Positions 46,801-57,934 of a DNA stretch of 64,000 bases are shown here, one piece after another (within the stretch, counting starts at the first letter, position 1; every line of letters begins with the position of its first letter). Under the pieces are notes generated by a model, which saw nothing but the letters and a program-made list of their open reading frames with translations, was not told the DNA's origin and did not search any database. Made by a program: the position numbers and the translations under genes. This stretch comes from Bathymodiolus brooksi (taxonomy: Eukaryota; Mollusca; Bivalvia; Mytilida; Modiolidae), in NCBI GenBank assembly GCA_963680875.1, contig OY804585.1, positions 31,486,186 through 31,550,185 of the forward strand, written 5' to 3'.

Positions 46801-47962
46801 TAAATAATCGTCGACAATCACTGTACAGAAAACTAAATAATCATCGACAACCACTATACAGAAAACTAAATAATCGTCGACAACCACTGTACAGAAAACT
46901 AAATAATCGTCGACAATCACTATACAGAAAACTAAATAATCGTCGACAACCACTATATACAGAAAACTAAATAATCGTCGACAACCACTGTACAGAAAAC
47001 TAAATAATCGTCGACAACCACTATACAGAAAACTAAATAATCGTCGACAACCACTGTACAGAAAACTAAATAATCGTCGACAACCACTGTACAGAAAATT
47101 AAAAAATTGTCGACAACCACTATACAGAAAACTAAATAATCGTCGACAACCACTGTACAGAAAACTAAATAATCGTCGACAACCACTAAACAGAAAACTA
47201 AATAATCGTCGACAACCACTATACAAAAAACTAAATAATCGTCGACAACCACTGTACAGAAAACTAAATAATCGTCGACAACCACTATACAGAAAACTAA
47301 ATAATCGTCGACAACCACTGTACAGAAAACTAAATAATCGTCGACAACCACTATACAGAAAACTAAATAATCGTCGACAACCACTGTACAGAAAACTAAA
47401 TAATCGTCGACAACCACTATACAAAAAACTAAATAATCGTCGACAACCACTGTACAGAAAACTAAATAATTGTCGACAATCACTATACAGAAAACTAAAT
47501 AATCGTCGACAACCACTGTACAGAAAACTAAATAATCGTCGACAACCACTATACAGAAAACTAAATAATCGTTGACAACCACTGTACAGAAAACTAAATA
47601 ATCGTCGACAACCACTATACAGAAAACTATATAATCGTCGACAACCACTGTACAGAAAACTAAATAATCGTCGACAACCACTATACAGAAAACTAAATAA
47701 TCGTCGACAACCACTGTACAGAAAACTAAATAATCGTCGACAACCACTATACAGAAAACTAAGTAATCGTCGACAACCACTGTACAGAAAACTAAATAAT
47801 CGTCGACAACCACTATACAGAAAACTAAATAATCGTCGACAACCACTATACAGAAAACTAAATAATCGTCGACAACCACTATACAGAAAACTAGATAATC
47901 GTCGACAACCACTGTACAGAAAACTAAATAATCGTCGACAATCGCTATACAGAAAACTAAAG
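37830..47962. repeat. 33-bp satellite array, about 306 copies, 10.1 kb
   Basis: The monomer reads TACAGAAAACTAAATAATCG then TCGACAACCACTG or ...CTA. It contains a SalI-type GTCGAC and two CpGs in otherwise AT-rich DNA. Nine monomers carry an extra TA (CACTATATACAG; near 39545, 40702, 41034, 41597, 42853, 43449, 44045, 46324 and 46953). The distances between them are 35, 10, 17, 38, 18, 18, 69 and 19 monomers plus exactly 2 bp, so no other indel disturbs that part. Rare variants travel together in shared blocks. The edge monomers (AGATAGTCGTCAACAACC on the left, CAATCGCTATAC on the right) are the most diverged. Stop-free frames up to 759 codons on the minus strand (VVVDDYLVFCT repeated) and a shorter one on the plus (YRKLNNRRQPL) result from the 33-bp period. 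Confidence 0.98.
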
Positions 47963-47964
47963 AT

Positions 47965-49600
47965 TGTGCAACACGACCCCCATCTATAACCAGGGGTGAA
48001 TTCAGGTCGTGCTCTTAAGGGGTAGGTTGGTGGAAGCCAACGTGTTACTCGTGCTAAAAAATGTGGTGATAAGTCATATTTGGTGAAAATGCACGAACAA
48101 TGAAAGAAGGACGGAATTGTGACTATCGGTACGACATACGGAACATATCTATGACCCGAATATTCCGTAACAGTTAACTTCTCTGTTTAATTGTTTTAGT
48201 AACATTGTTCCCATCTCTATAGAATATATACTCTTTGGATGTAACGAAATTAGTGAAGAATTGAATACTTTATTGTTCAAATCAGTGCAAAAATTTATTC
48301 GACAAACTTGTAGATTTAATAATTAATTATCCCCAACCGTGATATTATCTCAACACAATTTATTAGTTTTATCCCCCCCCCTTTTTCTGTTAAATATTAA
48401 AACAATATTTAATATGTATGCTTAGTTTGACATGATTTTGCTTAATTTACTAATTATAATTGATATAGCCTGTACATTTGCTGTCATTTGAAAAGTTTTG
48501 TTTATGCTATTACTGTATTTGTATGGAGAGGGACTAGTAAGTTGTAAACACTTGTTCCCAATCCAATTGTATATATATATTGACAATACAATCATAATAA
48601 AGTATAAAGTAACAGTTAACAAAGTTATAATGGCAACCGAAATAATGTCGAAAGGATGACTTCAACTTTACCGCTATGGACCCCTAATTCAAAAGCTAAG
48701 GTTTTCTTGTGACCTATAGCACTTCATCAAGGAAATCCTGGAAGGAAACACACATGTAAGCCTTAACACTCCATCAAGCAAATCTTAAAAGGAGATACTA
48801 TATCTCGAATATTGTTTCAACAGGGATATATATACTTTATATGCAGGTGCTGCTGGAATGTTGCCGTAAATTAAAAAAAATCACAATTGTATTCCACACG
48901 GAACAATGTGGGCTTTGTGAGTTTCAGTAAATCGATGTAGGTTTTGATTCTTCGTTTTTATTTACTTAACTGTTTGAAATCTAGCCATCAATGGTTTGTT
49001 TGAAATACATTAGTGTATAACCCGCCACACATTTTTGTTAATAGTTTTAAGCAGGGATCTGAATTTCTATCAGATTCTGTCGTTGTCATGTTCCTGTATG
49101 GCTAGACAGGATTGATTCTTGTTTCTTTTATCTGTGATTCACAGCCAACTGATCGTATGGAATTTTCCCCGTCATACATATATAAATTCATTTTCTATCA
49201 ATGCCCAACCCACTGAATATTGTGTAGGTCAGAGAATCAGAGGTGGAGGATTGGACCGGAGAGTGATTGGAAGCTTTAGAGGTGGACCTGCTAGCTGCTA
49301 GTGGGGGAGGGGGGGGGGGGTGCAAATTGTTGAAAAAGTCATTTCGTTTCTAATCATACATTTGTTGCCTTATTTATATATCGTGACCACTGCACATTTT
49401 CTGCTTAAATATGTTCAAATTTTAACTGTTTCTAAATGTTTGGCAAGAAAAGTGGGAAACATTGTTTTTCCCTCCCCCACATTTGAAAATGATGTGACAC
49501 AAGGGCCTGACTCCCGGCTCCTACCCTGTATACACTGATAGTAAACAATTGTGTTGATATAGCAGATTGTAGAATTTGTGTTTTGTCATTTGCATTGGAA
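47965..49600. other. Region after the satellite, no gene seen
   Basis: Unique sequence, with a C tract near 48373 and a G tract at 49302-49320. Short frames only. Confidence 0.4.
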
Positions 49601-49727
49601 GGTATCCCAGTCAAATCAGATCTATCACTGGCTCCACTGGTTACGGATATGTCGCGGTGTGGGAGCCACGACATATCGGAAAAGGGAGCAAGTGATAGGT
49701 CTGATTTTAATCAGACTCAAGGTACCC
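49601..49727. mobile_element. Hairpin MITE
   Basis: Imperfect inverted repeat: GGTATCCCAGTCAAATCAGA...TCTGATTTTAATCAGACTCAAGGTACC, with inner arms ATATGTCG/CGACATAT around a short loop. No coding. Confidence 0.6.
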
Positions 49728-49737
49728 TTTCAATATT

Positions 49738-50031
49738 TTATTGTCCCCTCGCCAACGAAGTTGCGAAGGGATATAGTAACGCTACCGTCCGTCCTTCCTT
49801 CCGTCCGTCCGTCACATCCTTGTGAACACTCTAGGATCAACATCCTTCAATGGATTTTGACCAAACTTGGTACATATTTAGTCCTTAAGAAAATCTGGAA
49901 CTCTATTGATTTTCAAGGTCATAGGTTAAAGGTCAAGGTCACCGGGTCAAATTTTTACAGCATAACATCCTTGTGAACACTCTAGAATCAACATCCTTCA
50001 ATGGGTTTTGACTAAACTTGGTATATACTTA
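49738..50031 (+). repeat. Dispersed tandem-repeat element, left part
   Basis: It starts CCCCTCGCCAACGAAGTTGC and continues with CCGTCCGTCCTTCC and roughly 145-bp units (AACATCCTTGTGAACACTCT ... CAAGGTCACCGGGTCAAATT). It breaks off after CTTGGTATATACTTA, where a DNA transposon is inserted. The right part resumes at 53305. Confidence 0.75.
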
Positions 50032-53000
50032 TAGTAGGGTGCTCAGTGTTAAAAAAGACGCTTAGTTATCGAGTTTGGGTTAACGGAATTACACACGGCT
50101 AATTTTGGTATTAAACGCTAGAAAAATTATTACATTTTGTATTTTTAATTGTCGTCGTAAGTTTTTGTGGTCACGATTTGTCTAATTTCACGTTTTTCAA
50201 AGGTACCCTCGGCTGACACATTGTACATGGTATTTTCAGGATGAAAAATAAAAATATTCTCCGCTATTTAAATAGCTAAAAAGGTTTTTACATAAGAGAT
50301 AATGTATCAAAGATATAATTAAAATAAAAACGGGATGTAAATAATTGATTTTTGAAAGAGTATATCATCCTTACTTTAAGCCTCAAATTTGACCCCAAAT
50401 TAACCGTATTTTCAACAAAAGCAAAGTAATTACACTATATTATAAATGTACTTTGATTTTGAAGAAAACATATTGATGAAATGTACATGTGTGCCAAAAA
50501 TCATAATCTAAATGTCAGCGGTTGTTGAGAAATTGGCAAAATATAAACTCAAATAACTGTAAATTTCCTCATACACGGATTGTTATGTACCGGTTTTTGT
50601 TAATGATGTGTCGCTCGCCGGTCATTAACTAGCACGATCTCTGTCTCAATGCATTTAGTATTTTCTCTTCTTTTATGGCAAATATATTGGTTTTAATTGT
50701 TCAGTAGAATTGTTTGTGGTTTTTATGTTTTAAAAACATTCATTTTTATGTCGGCCGTTGATTGGTTTTAAAATTTGTTTAATTCATGTGTTTCTAATAC
50801 ACGGACCAATCCTGCAGGATACGTTATAAGTCCGGAAATGGCTCAGTTTCATAGAAGGCTGACCGATTCCTGATTGGAAAAGGTTTCTTGCAGTCGCTGC
50901 TAATAAACAAGCATTGATAAAATTTCTTGGCGAATCGATTGTGCAACACTATCGTTTATCATCTCTTGAGATGTCATCCGGAGAAGTTCCGTATCTTTCT
51001 GGTGCTTCTAATCATTGCCAAGAAAATCTGCAGAGATGAAGTCTCCGATTGCCAAGAGTTATACTGTACACATGAAGAGGCGGACACTCGTATGATTTTA
51101 CATGCTATCCATGCAGACAAAACGTTCGGTGAAAGTGGAATCAAAGGTCGGATCATTGTTAAATCGCCTGATACAGATTTCTTGATTCTATGCATCCATT
51201 TCTTTCCTTCAATGCAACATACACAGGAATTATGGTTTCATACGGGTTCTATCACAAACACCAAGGATGGGCGTTTTCATTCCCGTACATTCGATCTGTA
51301 GCATCCTCAATCCTGTTTTATGTAACATTTTACCAGCTGCACATGCCATCACAAGATGTGATTCCACATAATCCTTGTTCGGGATTGGCAAACGAACCGT
51401 TTTTAAAGTACTTAAAGACAGTCCAGAAAACTTTAGAGATTTGTCCACCCTTGCAGACTGTGACACTGATAAATCTATAGATGCCACCAGTAAACTTGTT
51501 TGTCGACTGTACGACCAAAAAGGAAAACTGAAGGAAGATCACGTCGATCTTAACAAATTAAGGGTAAGGTTAGCGACACTAAGGGATGCATGTTTGGCCA
51601 AACTTCCACCATGTGAAGCCACCTTCACTCAGCATGTTTTGCGATCCTCACTACAGATAAATATTTGGATGACTGCCCATGTTGCAAAACCGCCAATGAA
51701 GTCTGCAGTGATATTTGGATGGGAAGACAGGAATGGATTAGTTCCAGTTTATTTCAAAGGCCAGATGTCTTCTGATGTTTTGCAAGACCTTGTTTGTACT
51801 TGCAAAGGAAAATCTGTGTGCATGAAAGGATGCATTTGTTTTGAGCAAAGTCTATCTTGCACAGACCTTTGCCCTTGCCAAACTGGCGATTTATGCCGCA
51901 ATGAAAATACCCACCTAGCAATATGTAGAAATACTGATGAACATGATGACATATGATCTCAATTTTTTTTCTTTTTCATCCAGTCTCCATCTATTTCACC
52001 GAATAAAACTGTTGTTATCAAAACTATGATCTCAGATAAAACAGTCTTTCATTTCCAACATTGTGACCATCAACTCACGTTAGTCATAGTTGTCCAGTTA
52101 CCACGACTTCCCGTTGACGTCTTTTGTTTCATTGAGACTTGGTCTAATATCTGTTTTAGGCAAGCATCACTGTTTTCTGTGCTTAGTAAACCTAGACAAG
52201 TTCATACATATTATGTGTTTTTCAGTAAATAGCAGTTTCATTTGTTGCAATGTTTTTTAAGGTGTTCTTTTTATATGTTGTTGTGGTTATGTCGTAGCTT
52301 GTTTCCGTTTTATGTTTTTTCTGGAATTTGCCCAGTCTCCGGACTATGATTTCTTTAACATTTTCTATGACTTGTTCCTTTGTTCCTTCGGTATACTACT
52401 GCCGATGTTTCAAACAAACAAACAAAAATAAAAAAAAACAAACCTGCCAGTGGACTCTGACCTTGACGTGGTTGGTGGGCTTTCAAACTAACAAGAGAAC
52501 ACTTTCTTATTTGCCAAACACCTGAGATATTTGGAGTGTTCAGAGTGGTTTGTAGCCACACATCGTCCAAACGCATAATATGTCCATAGACCTTACGTTT
52601 TTAAACAAATGGCGTTTGACCTTTCCATAAATTGCCATGTTTTTGCACAGAATATTCGTTAAGTATTGATTGACCCTACAAATGATATGTTGCAAACACA
52701 TAAGCCATTAAATTTGAATTTTAGTACCTTTTACGAAGTTTGAGGTTAATAAGATATTTTACCAGTAATTAGTCAAAGTGTACCATAACTGAAACATGTT
52801 TTTTTTTTGGAATCCGTCCACCAGTTGTCAAATGTTAAGGGTTAAAAAATAATTTGAAGGTTTCCTTTAAATAAATATCAAATAAAAATGAGAAATGTTC
52901 AAACTATGACAGGTCAAGGTCACTTTTATTTATCATATATACGAAAATTGTAAAATGGCATATTTTTTTTAGAAAATGGTCTTTGCTATATATTCAAACA

Positions 53001-53304
53001 ATGTAAAATAAAAAATAAGCATAAAATAATAAAATATTAAGATTAACAAATAAAATTGGCATTCCAGTTTAAAGTTCTTAACAGTCTTGTCGAAGAAGGG
53101 AGCCTTTTAAAACTTGTGGTGTGTTAGTTCCAATTTTTAGATCTTGACCTTTGACCCCAATTTAAAAAAACCTGACCACAATACATAGCGACGACATCTT
53201 TATTTCGATGCGGCTTGTTCTCCTCATTCCAACGATGTATCATACAGGTGTGTGTAATTCCGTTAAGGCAAATTCGCAAAAATCTTTCGTCGGGCACCCT
53301 ACTA
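50032..53304 (+). mobile_element. 3.27-kb DNA transposon with TTA target duplication
   Basis: The ends are TAGTAGGGTGC and its exact inverse GCACCCTACTA, flanked by TTA on both sides (50029-50031, 53305-53307). A second inverted segment, TTAACGGAATTACACAC, lies about 40-50 bp inside each end. Neighbouring copies of the host repeat read ATACTTAGTCCTTAG, which is the empty site with one TTA. A 3-bp TTA/TWA duplication is typical of PIF/Harbinger elements, but the gene inside does not look like a Harbinger transposase, so I leave the superfamily open. Outside the gene (50050-50870, 51960-53290) the element is AT-rich with no further frame. Confidence 0.88.
50870..51956 (+). pseudogene. Degenerate transposon gene with PIN/FEN-like and CXC-like motifs
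   Basis: Three reading frames must be followed. Frame one (about 50870-51035) gives RFLAVAANKQALIKFLGESI. A 1-base shift near 51035 leads to ELYCTHEEADTRMILHAIHA and IIVKSPDTDFLIL. An extra base near 51275 leads to FIPVHSICSILNPVLCNILP, a TAA at 51369-51371, then FGIGKRTVFKVLKDSPENF and on to a stop at 51956. The acidic EEAD...SPDTD spacing resembles the metal-binding residues of PIN/FEN1-type nucleases. The end, CTCKGKSVCMKGCICFEQSL then SCTDLCPC, resembles a tesmin/TSO1 CXC domain. I know this protein only as an uncharacterised repeat-borne family in invertebrates. The function assignment is inference. Confidence 0.7.
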
Positions 53305-53833
53305 TTAGTCCTTAGGAGAGTCTGGAATCCTATCGATTTTCAAGGTCATAGGTCAAAGGTCAATGTCACCGGGTCAATTTTTTACCGCATAACATCCTTG
53401 TGAACACTCTAGAATCAACATCCTTCAATGGATTTTGACCAAACTTGGTACATACATAGTCCTTAGGAGAGTCTGGAACCCTATTGATTTTCAAGGTCAA
53501 AGGTCAAGGGGTCAAATTTTTACCGCATAACATCCTTGTGAACACTCTAGAATCAACATCCTTCTATGGATTTTTACCAAACTTGGTACAAACTTAGTCC
53601 TTACGAGAGTCTGGAACCCTATTGATTTTCAAGGTCAAAGGTCAAGGTCACCGGGTCAAATTTTTACCGCATAACATCCTTGTGAACACTCTAGAATCAA
53701 GATCCTTCAATGGATTTTGACCAAACTTGGTACATACTTAGTCCTTAGAAGAGTCTGGAACCCTATTGATTTTCAAGGTCACAGGGTCTAATTTTTAGGC
53801 GAGGGGATACGCCACGCTTTGCGTTGCCCTTGT
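53305..53833 (+). repeat. Dispersed tandem-repeat element, right part
   Basis: It resumes at TTAGTCCTTAGGAGAGTCTG and runs through three and a half units of about 145 bp (AACATCCTTGTGAACACTCT at about 53390, 53527 and 53683). It ends GGCGAGGGGATACGCCACGC then TTTGCGTTGCCC, the inverse theme of its start (CCCCTCGCC). Confidence 0.75.
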
Positions 53834-54432
53834 TATAGATTAAGCGCACACAGCCTTGCTATTGAAACTGGCAGGTATTGCAAACCCACAATACCAGCTA
53901 ATGAGAGATTCTGTAAAGCATGTAGAGACAAGGTTGAAGATGAACATCATTTTTTAATAAAGTGTCCCATATATAATTCAGTGAGAGATAAATTCTTTAC
54001 ATTGTTTAATAGGAAATTTAATGAAACTACAGAGGGGACAATCAACCGTCTCCTCAATCCTAGTTCATCTCAAGATCTAAAGAACATTTGCTTATATTTA
54101 AAAGAATCTTACTCACTCAGAGATTCAACTTTTAAAAATATTTAACTTTCCTCAAGTAACTGGCAAAAACTACCAAATGATAATAATAATCTTATCTAAT
54201 TATTATGTCCCCAAAATGATAATAAACATTATAAACATTATGATATTATTATCTAACTGATGTGGTCATCCCTAAAGATTATAGTCTTATCTGAAGACTT
54301 AATATTATGATATTATGTGTTATCTTTATGTTTATATATGCTTGTGAATGTATTGGATTATGCAATATTGTGATTATCATGTACATGTACTTAACTATGC
54401 TTTATCCAATAAATGAATTTGAATTTGAATTA
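53833..54432 (+). mobile_element. 5'-truncated LINE, 3' end
   Basis: The frame RLSAHSLAIETGRYCKPTIP, then CKACRDKVEDEHHFLIKC (C-x2-C...H-x4-C), runs to a stop at 54145. This is the C-terminal zinc-binding tail of a LINE polyprotein. A 290-bp AT-rich 3' UTR follows and ends in AATAAATGAATTTGAATTTG. The copy joins directly onto the end of the preceding dispersed repeat. It is better preserved than the relative at 28200. Confidence 0.75.
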
Positions 54433-54434
54433 TA

Positions 54435-55120
54435 ACCATGGATTTCTCTCCCTTTGATATATTATCGTGTGCTGGTTGTTTTTTCCCCCCAAAAAACGTG
54501 TAAATGGTGCACAAAATACACTGTTACGTAATAACGTGCCCAATTGATATCTAATTTTACACATAAGAAAACGTAGTGACATAAACGTTTTGCAACCAAT
54601 CATCTTCTCATTAATGACTTTATATAAGTGTTAGTCATTCAAAGTCTGCGTTTCCATATTTTAACGATACATGTTATATACAAAGGCGTTGTTAGAGATT
54701 TGCCTTGTGGAACATCTGGTTTTAATATAAGTTGTTGAGATAGAATTCTATCAAAATATCACATTAACTTGTAGAATGTACATAATTGTCGATTTTATGC
54801 TTCTGTTCCTCGAGTTTAATTTGCTTAAATTGAGGTTGGTTACCAGAAATAACATTTTCATGGCAAAAGGAAATTCAATTGTGCCTGCTCCATTCGTGTG
54901 CCCATCTTGGGACGTCATTGTATTCAACATATTTCTTCCATTCTAATTTCAAGTTTATTACCTTAACTAGGTATGGGTAACAAAAATGGAGGTAACATAC
55001 CCGTTTTATCAAATGATTCACTTCATTTCAAGTTGTCACAAATACCACTCTTTGTAAATTGCATGTCTCCACTTTTAAACGTGTTTAATCTAGACATACA
55101 GTTCTTGTTTTATTTGTAGC
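54435..55120. other. No gene seen
   Basis: AT-rich sequence with no coding frame and no repeat shared within the window. Confidence 0.4.
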
Positions 55121-55124
55121 CTTG

Positions 55125-55200
55125 ATTCTGGGGTTATTAATGTACCACGTCCAGTAATTTCGTGACGGTCAGTTTTATTTGTGGAGGGAACCGACAGAAA
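55125..55200 (-). repeat. SINE core fragment
   Basis: TTTCGTGACGGTCAGTTTTA then TTTGTGGAGGGAACC matches the core of the SINE family on the minus strand; head and tail are missing. Confidence 0.5.
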
Positions 55201-55669
55201 ATCCCAAACCTACTGAAATAAGACGTAGATATCAAACTTGGTGTTGAAGACGCGTTTCCGGAATAACCTTCTTCAGGTACGCTCAAAATCGAAAGATTTG
55301 AAAGCCAAATAAATTAAAGTTTTGGGAGCAATAAAACCAAAGGACCTTTAGGAACAGGATAGCCAAAATCGGCTGTATAATAACATGTAAACTTTGTCAC
55401 ATGACGTTGTGTCGGGTATAACTCACCCATTGCGATAATTAAATTCATACAGGTTTCTGTTCACCATTGATAGAAAACCCTGTACGTAAACATATCAATG
55501 TTAAGTGCCGAGATTCTCAAGCATGTGAGATTCTCTACAACAATTTCCCATTTCGTCTAAATCGGGTAAAAAGACTACCATTGTGGTATTTCGTGCTTTA
55601 TAAATATTCTTCTCTGACACTGCAAGAACAAATAATATGTTAATTGTCACATATAAATGTACATGTATG

Positions 55670-56810
55670 TGAGGCATCTACAGACATTTCACATTAGCGT
55701 AATCGTCCTGCAAAAACATGGCCACCATGGGTAATTCCTGGTTCTGGTTAGCTGAATCTTTCTAAATCTCCTCCTCTGAAACTAAGTACAAATGAATTTT
55801 TAGTTGGTTCAAATAATGCATGTGTGTCATCTCAGAAATTCTTCCGATTTCGTCTCTGTCATGTATATACAACATGGTCACCATTTGGAATTGTTGTTTC
55901 TAATTGAAATCTTCTCTATTTAAAACTGAAAACAACTTTTCCAAATGATTTCAACTTGTAGTTCAAATAATGTATGTTAAGTCCTCTATACATAGATTCC
56001 TCAAGTTATATGAATTTAGCGAAAAACATGGTCCCACAGGGCAATTCTTGTTTCTGATTGGTGGATATTGAATCAATTTGAAACTGTTCAAGTCTAAATG
56101 ATCCCGAGCACCTGGATCCACGATAAATTATAGATTTTTGTACGTTTTTGTCAATAAAATATCACATAAGAAGGACTGTTCTTTACATTCCGACAAGTTC
56201 TTTTACAATTTATATTTATGCCTTTATTATATGCCCGTGTCCCCACTTAAGACTTTAGTACAGGTATAAAAGGGGAACAGGGCATGTGAGAAATAGCTTC
56301 TGTAATTGTAAAGGAACTGGTCAGAGATGAAGGGAACATTACATTTTTGAAGGAACAAATCTCCTTTTATGAAACTACAATTCCAAAAGATTTGTAATTT
56401 GGTAAAATGATGTTTATGATGTCATCTGTACAGATAATCCTTATTCTTGATCCAGCAAAAAAAGCATGGCTGTCATGAGCAGTTCTTGTGTCTGATTGAT
56501 TGAAACTTTGAAAATTCCCTCTGAAAGTGCAAGTCAAATGGTACCTGAACGACCAGGTGAGCGATGCAGGCTCAGGTCAATCTCTAGTCTAAATACCAGG
56601 TGAGCGATGCAGGCTCAGATCAATCTCTAGTCTAAATACCAGGTGAGCGATGCAGGCTCAGGTCAATCTCTAGTCTAAATACCAGGTGAGCGATGCAGGC
56701 TCAGGTCAATCTCTAGTCTAAATACCAGGTGAGCGATGCAGGCTCAGGTCAATCTCTAGTCTAAATACCAGGTGAGCGATGCAGGCTCAGGTCAATCTCT
56801 AGTCTATATA
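55670..56810 (-). repeat. Dispersed element (2530-type), inverted copy with 43-bp tandem head
   Basis: Read on the minus strand, TAGTTTCAGAGGAGGAGATT and the CCATGGTGGCCATG phrases match the 2530-3858 and 13685 copies. The head, which in other copies occurs once (CGCTCACCTG), is here a tandem array: about six near-identical 43-bp units between 56540 and 56806, each containing CAGGTGAGCGATGCAGGCTC. The array probably arose by recent slippage of the head. Confidence 0.7.
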
Positions 56811-56814
56811 GAGA

Positions 56815-57926
56815 TTTCGTTTATGATTCGACTGATAGAAATATGTCTTTTTGTCCAGTCTGTTCAGTTTCAATACAATTTCATATATAACTGTAGTATA
56901 CAGATATAGTGTAACTGTTTCTGAGAAGTATGGTACAACGAAAATAAAATATTTATGTAGGAATATGGGCGTGGCAATGAACTATATTGCATTTGTTTTC
57001 TATAAATATGTTGTTGATGTTCTGTATTTCCGGTACACACTAGTATTACATCATAAAGCGTACTTGAAGGACGTATAGCCCATAACATCAATATCTATTA
57101 CTCATTATATCCCCCTCCAAATTATGTAATATTTCTTACTGTCTTATCCCACGGAGTATATTATAATACAAAAACTACCTCCATGCTTATGAATTGTCTC
57201 AAATATTTTTTATTGTTATAGATAAGATTTTATCATCTAAAAAGGCATCATTGACTTCTGATTCCTTGGTGGGGTCAAATCAAAGACTATGCAATGATAT
57301 GCTTCTCCCTCGCAATGAACTATGCGTGAATGAGTAAGAACAAATGTGGGATGTCTGGAATAGGGAAGATAATTTAGAGTGGGGCAAAATGTCTGGTTGT
57401 GGACTGTACATTGTTTTATTGGTCTTATAATGTTGAAATATAAAAAATGCAAAATATGTATAAATATAACTATAATATAAATATAAATATAACTATAATA
57501 TAAATATAAATATAAAATCTTGCAAAAATGTAACTTGTTCTCTTCATGAAATAATATTTTTTTAGTTGAAAATTGCTCACTTAATCGTTCACTCGACCAA
57601 TTGCTCACTTAATCGTTCACTTGACCAATTGCTCACTTGTACGTCTTTGTGGTTCGACATTTCTATAGATTAATGGATTTTCCACATGTGGGCAGGGAGC
57701 GGGGTGCAATTTCACCGAAATAATGTAATTATCTTGGAAACTACATATTTTTGTTTTGAACTGAATCACAAAGTAGAAAATGAAGCCGTATAGAAGATTT
57801 CGGGACCTCGTACTTGCTAGCCACAAATAGGACATAACGACGCAACCGAATTGTAATAAACTTTAAAGGGATGATCATTGAGAGGAGGATATCCAGACTT
57901 GCGCAAATATAGTTTTATCTCCCATG
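56815..57926. other. No gene seen; short local repeats
   Basis: TAATATAAATATAAATATAA-type repeats near 57470-57520 and a duplicated AATTGCTCACTTAATCGTTC near 57580-57620. No supported coding frame. Confidence 0.4.
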
Positions 57927-57934
57927 TGTAGGGA

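Noticed and set aside
37794..47912. Very long minus-strand frames (up to 759 codons) of repeated VVVDDYLVFC
   Set aside because: They follow from a stop-free 33-bp monomer. A plus-strand frame is also open, the TA-bearing monomers break the frame, and no promoter, splice or stop context supports translation.
37830..47962. CRISPR-like regular repeats
   Set aside because: There are no unique spacers between units, and the genome is animal.
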